From positions 1 to 60,593 of the forward strand of contig CALESG010000092.1 in NCBI GenBank assembly GCA_937907215.1: 60,593 nt of DNA. Reading direction: 5' to 3'. Each line of letters opens with the position of its first letter. The stretch's first letter is position 1. The notes under the pieces are model-generated. The model ran no database searches and was not told where the DNA came from. It saw nothing but the letters and a program-made list of their open reading frames with translations. The translations under genes and the position numbers were made by a program. Below, in pieces: positions 16,472 to 24,995 of the stretch. This DNA is from an uncultured Ruminococcus sp. Its GTDB lineage: Bacteria > Bacillota > Clostridia > Oscillospirales > Ruminococcaceae.

Positions 16472-18503
16472 GCTCTCTCTCAGTAATATTCGCAAAAGTC
16501 TGCGTGATTATGCTATTTATTTTGTTACGCTTGTAATCGGTGTTTCGGTGTTTTATGTATTTAATGCAATAGGTGATCAAACAGTATATATGCAGGTTTC
16601 TGAAAATCGAGATGATATTATAGAATTGCTCACAAACACGCTTTCGGGAATAAGTGTATTTGTTGCTGTTTTGCTTGGATTGATTATTGTATATGCAAAT
16701 CGTTTTCTTATGAAACGAAGAAATATGGAATTTGCGTTGTATCTTATGCTTGGCATGGGAAAGGGAAGAATTTCGGCAATACTGTTTGTTGAAACTCTGA
16801 CAGTTGGAATAGGCTCTATAGTTGTTGGTCTTTTGATTGGAATCGGACTTTCGCAGCTGATGAGTGTACTTGTAGCAAATTTCTTTGAAGCGGATATGAG
16901 TTCATATAGTTTTTGTATTTCTAATGAAGCGATAATCAAGACTATATTATATTTTCTTGTAATGTATATAGTTGTTATATTTTTTAATAGTATTACAATA
17001 AATCATTTTAAGCTTATTGATCTTATTAGGTCGAGAAAGAAGTCTGAAAAAATAAGGCTTAAGAATCCAATTTTATGCATACTTATATTTATTGTGTCAG
17101 CTGCTGTACTTGCATATGCATATTATCGTGTTTGTGATGTGGATGCAATAGCAGACTCTAATATAACTATTTATATCGCCCTTGGCATTATTACAACGTT
17201 TTTTATTTTTTGGTCTATTTCAGGACTTTTCCTGCGTATGATCATGTCTATGAAAAATATGTATTACAAAGGTTTGAATTGTTTCACTTTTAGACAAATA
17301 AGCAGCAAGGTTAATACTGCTGTTATGTCCATGACAGTTATTTGCATCATGTTATTTGTAACTATATGCACTCTTTCATCAGCATTTTCTATAAAAAATT
17401 CTATGAATGCAAATTTAAATGAACTTTGTCCGGCGGATTTTGAAATAGAATATCAAAAATTTTCAGATGAAGAAAAGAAAAAACCGATCCCGACAGATAT
17501 TATGGAGGTATACGATCATTATGGCTATGACATTACGGAAGATTTTGAAGAGTATGTTCATTTTAGCAGTTATATGGACAGTAATTTTACATTTGAGAAA
17601 GCGTTAGGAGAACATTATCAGGAAGCTAAAGATTCATCTCCATATGCTATGTTTGACGTTCCGGAATCTATAGTAAAAGTCAGCGATTATAATGAACTCA
17701 TGAAATTGTATGGCAGAGAGCCAATAACACTTCAGTCTGATGAGTTTGTGATTATCGGCAACTTTCAAACCGCAGTTTCTATTCGTGATAAATATTTAGA
17801 AAAAGGCGATGAGATAAATATATTTGGTCATACGCTGAAATCAAAATATGATTCTTGTCAGGATGGATTTATAAGTATTTCATCTCAGCCTTTGAATGCA
17901 GGAACATTTATTGTATCTGATGACGTTGTTGATGAGTCCGGTGTAGAGTGTGATTATTTTATAGGCAATTATAATGCAGATACAAAAGAAGGAAAAACTG
18001 AAATAGAAAAAGAACTTAAAGGCATAAGTGAAAATGTAGTAAAGCATATGAATGATTCAGGAAATTATTCTATTAATTTTGATACAAAAATTGAAATTGC
18101 CGAAGCAACGGTAGGATTGTCTGCAATGATAGCATTCATAGGACTTTATATTGGAATTATATTTTTAATTTCGTGTGCTGCAATTATTGCATTAAAACAG
18201 TTGTCTGAAAGTGTTGATAATATTTCACAATATGAGATGCTGCGTAAAATAGGCGTAGAAGAAAGTGATATATCTAAATCATTGTTTCGTCAAACTGGAA
18301 TATTCTTTTTAATGCCTTTACTTCTTGCATGTGTTCATTCAATATTTGGAATGAAATTTTCTATGTTTATATTAGAAATATTCGGCACAGGAAAGCTTAT
18401 AGAATCAGTTGCTTCAACTTCAATAATTATACTTCTTATTTATGGAATATATTTCTTTGTAACTTATTTTTGCAGCAAAGGAATCATTAGGGGCAAAAAG
18501 TAA
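16461..18503 (+). CDS. ABC transporter permease, BceB-like (FtsX family)
   Basis: A 680-residue permease. About ten membrane helices are arranged as two FtsX-type bundles, with a long extracellular domain between helices 7 and 8 (roughly residues 310-545). This is the BceB architecture; the domain binds peptide antibiotics and gives specificity. Genes 13879-18503 thus form a complete sensor-regulator-transporter set. No terminator separates it from BceA; a stem with T-run follows at 18579. Which peptide is sensed cannot be read from sequence. Confidence 0.9.
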   Translation: MLFKLSLSNIRKSLRDYAIYFVTLVIGVSVFYVFNAIGDQTVYMQVSENRDDIIELLTNTLSGISVFVAVLLGLIIVYANRFLMKRRNMEFALYLMLGMGKGRISAILFVETLTVGIGSIVVGLLIGIGLSQLMSVLVANFFEADMSSYSFCISNEAIIKTILYFLVMYIVVIFFNSITINHFKLIDLIRSRKKSEKIRLKNPILCILIFIVSAAVLAYAYYRVCDVDAIADSNITIYIALGIITTFFIFWSISGLFLRMIMSMKNMYYKGLNCFTFRQISSKVNTAVMSMTVICIMLFVTICTLSSAFSIKNSMNANLNELCPADFEIEYQKFSDEEKKKPIPTDIMEVYDHYGYDITEDFEEYVHFSSYMDSNFTFEKALGEHYQEAKDSSPYAMFDVPESIVKVSDYNELMKLYGREPITLQSDEFVIIGNFQTAVSIRDKYLEKGDEINIFGHTLKSKYDSCQDGFISISSQPLNAGTFIVSDDVVDESGVECDYFIGNYNADTKEGKTEIEKELKGISENVVKHMNDSGNYSINFDTKIEIAEATVGLSAMIAFIGLYIGIIFLISCAAIIALKQLSESVDNISQYEMLRKIGVEESDISKSLFRQTGIFFLMPLLLACVHSIFGMKFSMFILEIFGTGKLIESVASTSIIILLIYGIYFFVTYFCSKGIIRGKK

Positions 18504-18578
18504 AATAAAAAATATTTATATTTGAAAGGGTTATTATAGTCAGTTTGATTTGTGAAATTATTTAGCTGTCTATGATTT

Positions 18579-18628
18579 AAACAGGCTTTTGCAGGTTTTA
18601 AATTTGCAAAGGTCTGTTTTGTTTTTTT
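18579..18628 (+). terminator. Terminator after the BceAB-like genes
   Basis: AACAGGCTTTTGCA pairs imperfectly with TTGCAAAGGTCTGTT, followed by TTTTGTTTTTTT. Confidence 0.65.
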
Positions 18629-18641
18629 ATTATTATGTCTA

Positions 18642-18670
18642 TTGACATTTATTTCAAAAAGTTGTATACT
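18642..18670 (+). promoter_or_regulatory. Sigma-A promoter of the TetR-ABC operon
   Basis: TTGACA (18642-18647), 17 bases, TATACT (18665-18670), 48 bases before the TetR start. Confidence 0.75.
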
Positions 18671-18717
18671 TAGAGCAAGTGTTATAGAACAGCAGCTTTA
18701 GAAAAGAGGTGAATATC

Positions 18718-19299
18718 ATGCCGCCAAAATCAAAATTTACAAAAGAGCAAATTGTAGAAGCGTCTTTGGATATTATACGAGAAAAGGGTGCGGATTGTTT
18801 AACATCAAGAGCATTGGGAAGAAAACTTGGCAGTTCCTCTTGCCCTATCTTTACTGTATTCAAAAATATGAAAGAAGTACAAAAATTGGCGATTGAAAAA
18901 GCTAAGTTGATTTACAAAGAATATGTGGATAAAGGTTTAAGTGAGATGCCGGCTTTTAAGGGCGTAGGAACACAATATATTCTTTTTGCTATGAATGAAC
19001 CAAATTTATTTAAACTTCTTTTTATGACCGAACAGGATTCTGCGTCAAATATTGACGGCGTATTGCCGATGATAGATGAAAACTATGAGCAAATTCTTTT
19101 GTCTATTGTTACAGGATATGGGGTTGAGCGAGATTCGGCAGAAAGACTGTACCGACATTTATGGATTTATACCCATGGAATTGCGACTCTGTGTGTAACA
19201 AATATGTGTCGTTTCACAGGAAAGGAAATAAGCGATATGATGACAGAAGTGTTTTTAAGTCTGCTAAAAAGTGTTAAGGAGCAACAGAGCAATGATTGA
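18718..19299 (+). CDS. TetR/AcrR family transcriptional regulator
   Basis: A 193-residue regulator. The N-terminal helix-turn-helix is typical: FTKEQIVEASLDIIREKGAD, then LTSRALGRKLGSSSCPIFTVF. The C-terminal domain (about 60-190) should bind a ligand that is not predictable. Start: ATG at 18718, with GAGGTG 7 bases upstream; the GTG at 18709 lies inside that site. Its last 8 bases overlap the ABC ATPase gene, so it is co-transcribed and very likely controls its own operon in response to a compound the transporter handles. Confidence 0.9.
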   Translation: MPPKSKFTKEQIVEASLDIIREKGADCLTSRALGRKLGSSSCPIFTVFKNMKEVQKLAIEKAKLIYKEYVDKGLSEMPAFKGVGTQYILFAMNEPNLFKLLFMTEQDSASNIDGVLPMIDENYEQILLSIVTGYGVERDSAERLYRHLWIYTHGIATLCVTNMCRFTGKEISDMMTEVFLSLLKSVKEQQSND

Positions 19300-19984
19300 A
19301 GTAAAAGAACTAACAAAATTTTATGGAAGCGGAGAAAATCGTTTTCAAGTATTGAAAAATATCAGCTTGAAAATTGAAGATGGCGATTTCGCTGTTATTT
19401 TGGGAGCTTCGGGTTCTGGAAAATCAACTTTACTAAATGTGATTTCAGGTCTTGAACGTCCTGACAGCGGAGAAATTATTTACGACAAAAACGATATAAG
19501 CACTCTTTCTGATAATAGCTTAGTTGAATTTCGCAGAGAAAATATTGGATTTATTTTTCAGCAATACTATTTGCTGCCCAATATGGATGTTGATAAAAAT
19601 GTTAAAATGGGAGCAGACTTATCATCCAACAAAGATTATAAGGCGATTGTAGAAGCTGTTGGACTTGGAAATAAGCTGCATAAATATCCCAGTGAGCTTT
19701 CCGGAGGTGAACAGCAGAGAGTATCCATAGCCAGAGCATTGGCAAAACGACCGAAAGTTTTGTTTCTGGACGAGCCAACAGGTGCGTTGGATGAGCAAAC
19801 AGGAAGACAGATTCTTGATTATATTTCAAAATTACAGAATGAATACGGTTTTACAATCATTATGGTAACGCATAATTTAAATATTGCAGAAATGGCAAAT
19901 ACAGTTATTAAGATGAACAGCGGAAAGATTTCTGAAATTTATACAAACAGCACAAAAAAGACCGCTTATGAGATTGGTTGGTGA
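19292..19984 (+). CDS. ABC transporter ATPase (LolD/MacB type)
   Basis: A 230-residue ATPase with Walker A GASGSGKST, Q-loop FIFQQYYLLPN, signature LSGGEQQRV and Walker B VLFLDEPTGALDE. Start at the ATG (19292) that overlaps the end of the TetR gene, preceded by AAGGAG. The permease follows directly. The pair belongs to the FtsX-permease ABC class, which does mechanical work on the membrane or exports hydrophobic compounds rather than importing. Confidence 0.92.
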   Translation: MIEVKELTKFYGSGENRFQVLKNISLKIEDGDFAVILGASGSGKSTLLNVISGLERPDSGEIIYDKNDISTLSDNSLVEFRRENIGFIFQQYYLLPNMDVDKNVKMGADLSSNKDYKAIVEAVGLGNKLHKYPSELSGGEQQRVSIARALAKRPKVLFLDEPTGALDEQTGRQILDYISKLQNEYGFTIIMVTHNLNIAEMANTVIKMNSGKISEIYTNSTKKTAYEIGW

Positions 19985-19988
19985 TGAT

Positions 19989-21134
19989 ATGGTTATTGGA
20001 GTAAAAGATGCTGCAAAACTCATTGGCATTTCTATTATCTCTTTCTGTGCTGTACTTGTGTGTACTATGTTTTTAAATTTTAATATAGATATAGTTAGCA
20101 TTAAAGAAAACATAGTATCTAAGCAAGCAATGATTTTTTATGATGCTCAGGTTTCTACTGCTAAGGTTGTAAGTATGGTCAGTGGTGGATGTCTGCTTAT
20201 TACTTCGCTTATTATGCTGATTTTCTATATCAAGCATTATATTGATACGCATAAAAAAGAACTTGGCATATTAAAGGCTTTGGGGTATTCTAATTTAAAA
20301 ATTGCCAAAAACTTTTGGGTGTTTGGAATCAATGTTTTTATTGGTACAGCAATTGGTTTTTGTGGTGCATTTCTTTTAATGCCGTATTTTTATAAGCTGC
20401 AAAATGAAGATAATATTTTGCCAAGCATTTCAGTAAATTTTCATCCAATACTTCTCTTATGTTTAGTTGTTATGCCAACAGTTGCTTTTTCGATTTTTGC
20501 AATTTTTTATGCTTGTTATAAGCTTAAAAAACCCGTACTGATGCTTTTGAAAGAAAATTTACAGATGTCCACTAGCATACATAAAATTAAGTCAGAGAGA
20601 AATACCAATGGTTTGTTTATAGATGATTTGAAGAGAAGTGTATTAAAAAGTAAAAAAACGCTTGTGTTTTTTATTGTTTTTTCCTCATTCTGTTTTTCAA
20701 CAATGACGCAAATGTCCGCCAGTATGAAAGATTTATCAAGTGTTATGATGGGTGCGATGATAATGCTTATCGGACTTGTATTAGCTTTTACAACTTTATT
20801 TCTTGCAATCACGACTGTAATTAACGGCAATGCAAAAACTATTGCAATGATGCGAGTGTTTGGCTATTCACAAAAAGAATGCTGCAAGTCGCTTCTCAGC
20901 GGTTATCGTCCATTAGCATATATCGGATTTGCAATCGGTACAGTGTATCAATATGTATTGCTTAGACTTATGGTTGACATTGTGTTTAAGGATATTGAGG
21001 GTGTTCCTGTATACAAATTTGATTTTCCTGTCATGCTTATATCTCTTGCAGTCTTTATTATATTTTATGAAATAGTGATGTATGTCTATTCTGAAAGGAT
21101 AAAGAATATTTCTATTAAAGAGATAATGCTTTGA
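19989..21134 (+). CDS. FtsX-like ABC permease
   Basis: A 381-residue permease partner of the preceding ATPase. A first helix (about 10-32), then an FtsX domain with ELGILKALGYSNLKIAKNF, the coupling motif that contacts the ATPase, and a second domain with KTIAMMRVFGYSQKECCKS. That makes two half-domains with eight helices or so and hardly any extracellular domain. The start is uncertain: ATG at 19989 stands just after the ATPase stop, ATG at 19968 overlaps it by 17 bases, and neither has a strong ribosome binding site. Confidence 0.85.
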   Translation: MVIGVKDAAKLIGISIISFCAVLVCTMFLNFNIDIVSIKENIVSKQAMIFYDAQVSTAKVVSMVSGGCLLITSLIMLIFYIKHYIDTHKKELGILKALGYSNLKIAKNFWVFGINVFIGTAIGFCGAFLLMPYFYKLQNEDNILPSISVNFHPILLLCLVVMPTVAFSIFAIFYACYKLKKPVLMLLKENLQMSTSIHKIKSERNTNGLFIDDLKRSVLKSKKTLVFFIVFSSFCFSTMTQMSASMKDLSSVMMGAMIMLIGLVLAFTTLFLAITTVINGNAKTIAMMRVFGYSQKECCKSLLSGYRPLAYIGFAIGTVYQYVLLRLMVDIVFKDIEGVPVYKFDFPVMLISLAVFIIFYEIVMYVYSERIKNISIKEIML

Positions 21135-21183
21135 GTAAACATCATAAAAATAAATATTCAAATGGTAAAGGAGCTTTAGATTT

Positions 21184-21747
21184 ATGAAAATTATTTTAGC
21201 ATCCGGTTCACCAAGACGACGTGAACTTATGCATTATATTACTGATGATTTTGAAGTTTGTACATCAAATGCGGAAGAAATTCTGCCCAAAGATATTGAT
21301 CCTTATAAAGCACCTGAATTTTTGTCATCTCAAAAAGCAGCTGCAATTGCAGCTGAAAATCCAAATGATATAGTTATTGGATGTGATACAGTTGTTATTC
21401 TTGATGGAAAGATAATGGGAAAACCTAAAGATGTTGATGATGCGTATGATATGCTCAGTTCTCTTTCAAATCGTAAACATGATGTGGTAACTGGATGTAC
21501 TATTATGTTTAAAGACAGAAAATGTTCATTCTTAGAAAAAACCGGAGTTGTATTCTATGATATTTCAGATGATGAGATAAAAGAATATATCTCTACCAAA
21601 GAACCGTTTGATAAAGCCGGAGGTTATGGAATTCAGGGCAAAGCAGCACTTTTTATAAAAGGTATAGAAGGTGACTATTATAATGTTATGGGACTGCCCA
21701 TTTCGGCACTTTACAGAAAGCTAAATGAAATAATAGAAATAAAATAA
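21184..21747 (+). CDS. maf: Maf family nucleoside triphosphate pyrophosphatase
   Basis: A 187-residue house-cleaning pyrophosphatase. The N-terminal ILASGSPRRRELM is the substrate-binding signature; GCDTVVILDGKIMGKPKD and the Lys/Gln of AGGYGIQGKAALFI are further conserved positions. Family members hydrolyse dTTP/UTP or modified nucleotides and have been linked with septum formation. ATG at 21184 follows AAAGGAG. It starts 49 bases after the permease and 14 bases before the DUF4317 gene. Confidence 0.95.
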   Translation: MKIILASGSPRRRELMHYITDDFEVCTSNAEEILPKDIDPYKAPEFLSSQKAAAIAAENPNDIVIGCDTVVILDGKIMGKPKDVDDAYDMLSSLSNRKHDVVTGCTIMFKDRKCSFLEKTGVVFYDISDDEIKEYISTKEPFDKAGGYGIQGKAALFIKGIEGDYYNVMGLPISALYRKLNEIIEIK

Positions 21748-21761
21748 AGGAGAAAATTAAA

Positions 21762-22940
21762 ATGAATAAAAAAGACCTTAATGAACTTAGAAAGAACTTC
21801 TCATCGGCAAGTGATTTGTTCACACTTAATCATGTAGTATCAGCATTTGTAGATGCTGAAAAAAATATTAAATGTATAAAATCTGATGCATTTCACAATA
21901 TTCCTTCTGAAGAATGTGACTGCTATATGGAAACACTCCGCCGTGTGCTTGCAGGAACTTTAGGAAAAGGACTTTTGGAATATGAGTTTCCAAATGAAGC
22001 ATATGAAGAAACAGGAGCACAGCATATATTTTATGAAGCATTGCAAAGCAAGCTTTTTGATGAAAGTGCAGTAAATCTTATGCTTGACCAAATCGTAAAA
22101 AATATGGAATATGTTTCTACTTATGCGATCCTCATAGGTCATTGTACATATACTGTTTTTAATAAAACAAGAAATGATGAAATAAATCCTTATGACAGCA
22201 TTGAGTATTCATTTCTTGTAACAGCAATATGTCCTGTTGAAGTTCGGATAGACGGTCTTATATATAATGAAGATGATAATGCTATTGAAAAGAAAACAGC
22301 GTATGACAGAATAGTTTCGGAAGTTCCTACTGATGGATTTTTATATCCAACATTTACAGGCAGAGGTCCTGATGTAAATCATGTACTTTATTCAGCACGC
22401 AAGCCAAAAGAAATAAACACATCTATTGTGGAAAATGTTTTGGGTTGTAAATTTATATGTACAGCAAATCAGGAAAAAGAAAATTTTCATCATCTTTTAG
22501 AAGATGTAGTAGCCGATGAGCTTAGCTATACAATTATTACAGATGTAAATGAAAAATTAAAAAGCATAGCAGAAGAATATAAAAATGATGCTGAATTGCC
22601 GTCTGTTGATGATATTCAGATGAGAGATATTCTGCTTGATTCAGGAGTTAGTGAAGAAAAAGCAGAACAGGTGCAAAATCTTTATCGTGAGATAACAAGA
22701 GAAAAGCCACTTTCTGTATGTAATATTACTGAAAATAAAACAGTGCTTGTAACAGAAGGAGTAACAGTTCAGATTTCAAAGGATTCAACAAGCAAGGTGC
22801 GTACTCAGTATATAAATGGCAAACGTTATTTGCTTATAGATATTGACGAACCGCAAATTAAAGTAAATGCAATGAATGTAACATTAAAGGAAGCACCAGA
22901 AATTGAATTTGAAGCGTCAGCTGAAGATGATATGGAATAG
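21762..22940 (+). CDS. DUF4317 family protein
   Basis: A 392-residue cytoplasmic protein resembling the DUF4317 family found in gut Clostridia (start MNKKDLNELRKNFSSASDLF). No membrane helix or catalytic motif is evident. The middle part (about 120-220) has a region that starts YAILIGHCTYTV, and the C-terminus is acidic. It follows maf by 14 bases with AAAGGAGAAA as ribosome binding site, so it is co-transcribed. Function is unknown. A full-length inverted-repeat element begins 34 bases after its stop. Confidence 0.75.
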   Translation: MNKKDLNELRKNFSSASDLFTLNHVVSAFVDAEKNIKCIKSDAFHNIPSEECDCYMETLRRVLAGTLGKGLLEYEFPNEAYEETGAQHIFYEALQSKLFDESAVNLMLDQIVKNMEYVSTYAILIGHCTYTVFNKTRNDEINPYDSIEYSFLVTAICPVEVRIDGLIYNEDDNAIEKKTAYDRIVSEVPTDGFLYPTFTGRGPDVNHVLYSARKPKEINTSIVENVLGCKFICTANQEKENFHHLLEDVVADELSYTIITDVNEKLKSIAEEYKNDAELPSVDDIQMRDILLDSGVSEEKAEQVQNLYREITREKPLSVCNITENKTVLVTEGVTVQISKDSTSKVRTQYINGKRYLLIDIDEPQIKVNAMNVTLKEAPEIEFEASAEDDME

Positions 22941-22974
22941 GGTATAAAGACCTGTATTTATAAAATATAGTTTT

Positions 22975-23136
22975 AGAGCTTGTGTTCATAGGTTCACCAC
23001 ACGTCTTTTAGTCAAATTTTGATGACTATTACGTTGAAAATCTTTGCCGGGCGACAGCCCGCCTGCATATTTTCGCCTTATATTCACCAAAATTATGCTC
23101 GAAAATCCGCATACTTCACCTATGAACACAAGCTCT
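22975..23136. repeat. AGARC inverted-repeat element, full copy A (162 bp)
   Basis: Terminal inverted repeats AGAGCTTGTGTTCATAGGT and ACCTATGAACACAAGCTCT are perfect over 19 bp. Inside lie the family boxes GTCAAATTTTGATGAC and CAAAATTATGCTCGAAAATC, also inverted relative to each other. The centre holds CGGGC-GACA-GCCCG (23048-23061). Other copies: 32856-33019, 33871-34033, 51716-51858. No protein-coding capacity. Confidence 0.85.
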
Positions 23137-23151
23137 TATTATGGAGAGCAT

Positions 23152-23340
23152 ATGAGATATAAAATAATTGAAATATATGAAGAAGATTATGGTTGTGAAG
23201 GAATTCCAGAAAATTCTGAACCTATGTGCAATGTCCTTGTTTCTGATGAACTTGGAAATAAAAAATGGATAAAACTTTCAGATGATTTTCTTATAAAACA
23301 TAAACTTAATGAAGGTGATTATTTAGAACTTTTAGATTGA
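23152..23340 (+). CDS. Small acidic protein, unknown
   Basis: A 62-residue acidic protein (MRYKIIEIYEEDYGCEGIPE start; GNKKWIKLSDDFL in the middle). The start at 23152 is preceded by GGAGAGC, which directly follows the repeat element. Upstream in the same frame the translation runs through the element and is not real protein. A strong terminator follows. It looks like a real gene: in-frame RBS, coding-like composition and a hydrophobic/charged pattern of a small beta-type domain. I do not recognise the family. Confidence 0.6.
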   Translation: MRYKIIEIYEEDYGCEGIPENSEPMCNVLVSDELGNKKWIKLSDDFLIKHKLNEGDYLELLD

Positions 23341-23350
23341 TATATAATAT

Positions 23351-23386
23351 TAACAGGCATTGCAATAACTTTGCCTGTTTTTTGTA
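23351..23386 (+). terminator. Terminator after the 62-aa gene
   Basis: AACAGGC (23352-23358) pairs with GCCTGTT (23373-23379) and TTTTTT follows. Confidence 0.8.
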
Positions 23387-23522
23387 TTATAATTTGCATT
23401 AGAAAAAGTTCGTTCTTAATATAAAATTATTACGTATTTAAATCCTTGATTTAAAAATGTTAACATGAACATGTATTGATGCTAAAAAATAACATTGTTG
23501 CTAAAAAAGTTGAGCTTAGTAC

Positions 23523-23570
23523 TTGATTTTTGTGGAAGAAAATGTTATACTAAATAGTAATCGACTATTT
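23523..23570 (+). promoter_or_regulatory. Upstream promoter with palindrome for the DUF951-prfA operon
   Basis: TTGATT (23523-23528), 17 bases, TATACT (23546-23551), followed at once by AAATAGT-N5-ACTATTT (23552-23570). The inverted repeat sits on the expected start point and could be an operator. Confidence 0.45.
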
Positions 23571-23603
23571 AGGCTCTTGAAGATATTTTTTATAAAAAAT
23601 TAG

Positions 23604-23632
23604 TTGATGAATGTAAAATAATAGGGTATAAT
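23604..23632 (+). promoter_or_regulatory. Downstream promoter of the DUF951-prfA operon
   Basis: TTGATG (23604-23609), 17 bases, TATAAT (23627-23632), 57 bases before the DUF951 start. The rest of the 348-base gap between 23340 and 23689 is AT-rich with no gene visible. Confidence 0.6.
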
Positions 23633-23688
23633 ATTGGCATATATATGCATATGCAAAGTAAAGTATAGCAGGAAGAGGTGCAGTGAAA

Positions 23689-23883
23689 ATGGATGTACGT
23701 CCGGCTGATATTCTTGTGATGAAAAAACCGCATCCCTGCGGTGGAAATGAAATGTATGTCATACGTTCTGGTATGGATTTTAAACTGCGTTGTGTAAAGT
23801 GCAGCAGAGAATTTATGGTTCCAAGAAACAAAATAGAAAAACGTATTCGTCAGATAAGACGAGATGAAATAAAAGAAGAATAA
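23689..23883 (+). CDS. DUF951 family protein
   Basis: A 64-residue protein of the DUF951 family. The pattern MKKPHPCGGNEMYVIRSG, then LRCVKCSREFMVPR, puts three Cys in a compact zinc-ribbon-like fold, and the C-terminal tail is strongly basic then acidic. Start: ATG at 23689 (GAGGTG 8 bases upstream), not the GTG at 23683. It leads an operon with prfA, tsaC and coaE. Its position ahead of translation genes suggests a role around RNA or ribosomes, but that is inference only. Confidence 0.85.
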   Translation: MDVRPADILVMKKPHPCGGNEMYVIRSGMDFKLRCVKCSREFMVPRNKIEKRIRQIRRDEIKEE

Positions 23884-23910
23884 TGTTATTTACGAAAGGT
23901 GTTATGTGCA

Positions 23911-24990
23911 ATGCTTCAGAAGCTAAAGCAAATGGAAGAAAATTATAATACATTAAGTGAGAAACTTATGGATCCGGAGATTACTTCTGACCAGAAGCAG
24001 TATGCTTCACTTATGCGTGAGTATAAGCATATGACTCCAATCGTCGAGCAGTATCACGCCTATAGAGATGCTGATAAAAATCTTAACGATGCTCTTGAAA
24101 TTCTTGAATCAGGTGAAACAGATGCGGAGCTTTTAGAAATGGCACAGGCTGAATTTGAAGAAGCAAAGGAAAAGTGTGAAGACTTAAAACTTAAGCTTAA
24201 GCGTATGCTTCTTCCAAAAGATCCGAATGATGATAAGAATGTTATAATAGAAATACGTGGCGGTGCCGGTGGCGAAGAAGCTGCTTTATTTGCCGGTGCA
24301 TTATATCGTATGTACAGTATGTATGCTGAATCTCATGGTTGGAATCAGGAGATATTAAATGCAAATGCTACAGAATTGGGCGGATTTAAAGAAATAAGTT
24401 TTTCTATAAAAGGTGACGGTGCATATTCACGATTTAAGTATGAAAGCGGTGTTCATCGTGTTCAGCGTGTTCCTGAAACTGAATCTCAGGGAAGGATTCA
24501 CACATCAACAGTAACTGTAGCCGTTCTTGTTGAAGCGGACGATGTACAGCTTGAGATAAATCCAACAGATCTTAGAATAGACGTTTTCCGTGCAAGCGGT
24601 GCAGGTGGTCAGCATATCAATAAAACTGAATCAGCAGTGCGAATTACACACATTCCTACGGGTGTTGTGGTAGAATGTCAGGACGAACGCAGCCAGTTTA
24701 AAAATAAAGAACGTGCAATGCTTATTTTGCGTTCAAGACTTTATGAGTCAATGTTACAGGAGCAAAATGATAAAATTGCATCAGAACGCCGTATGCAAGT
24801 AGGCAGTGGTGATCGTTCTGAAAGAATCAGAACATATAATTATCCTCAAGGCAGAATGACAGATCATAGAATCGGTCTTACTATATATCGTTTGGAAGAT
24901 CTGCTTAATGGAAATTTAGATGAAGTATTTGATGCACTTGCAACAGCTGATGAATTAGCAAAGCTTGCAGGTGAACATAATGAGGCTTGA
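23911..24990 (+). CDS. prfA: Peptide chain release factor 1
   Basis: Terminates translation at UAA and UAG. The protein has 359 residues, the same as other RF1. The GGQ catalytic tripeptide lies in RASGAGGQHINKTESAV. The stop-codon tripeptide region reads HRVQRVPETESQGRIHTS, so the RF1 PxT motif is P-E-T rather than the P-A-T of E. coli. Start: ATG at 23911 after AAAGGTG. tsaC begins 5 bases after the stop, consistent with one operon. No RF-modifying HemK gene lies in the window. Confidence 0.97.
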   Translation: MLQKLKQMEENYNTLSEKLMDPEITSDQKQYASLMREYKHMTPIVEQYHAYRDADKNLNDALEILESGETDAELLEMAQAEFEEAKEKCEDLKLKLKRMLLPKDPNDDKNVIIEIRGGAGGEEAALFAGALYRMYSMYAESHGWNQEILNANATELGGFKEISFSIKGDGAYSRFKYESGVHRVQRVPETESQGRIHTSTVTVAVLVEADDVQLEINPTDLRIDVFRASGAGGQHINKTESAVRITHIPTGVVVECQDERSQFKNKERAMLILRSRLYESMLQEQNDKIASERRMQVGSGDRSERIRTYNYPQGRMTDHRIGLTIYRLEDLLNGNLDEVFDALATADELAKLAGEHNEA

Positions 24991-24995
24991 TATAG

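Noticed and set aside
13294..18503. Whole GNAT-Bce region as a horizontally acquired island
   Set aside because: Codon use and AT-richness look like the flanks, and no integration scar or mobility gene is visible.
22975..23136. Terminator after DUF4317
   Set aside because: The long inverted repeat recurs elsewhere with a conserved core and lacks a T-run at a simple stem, so it is a mobile-type repeat rather than a terminator, though it might stop transcription.
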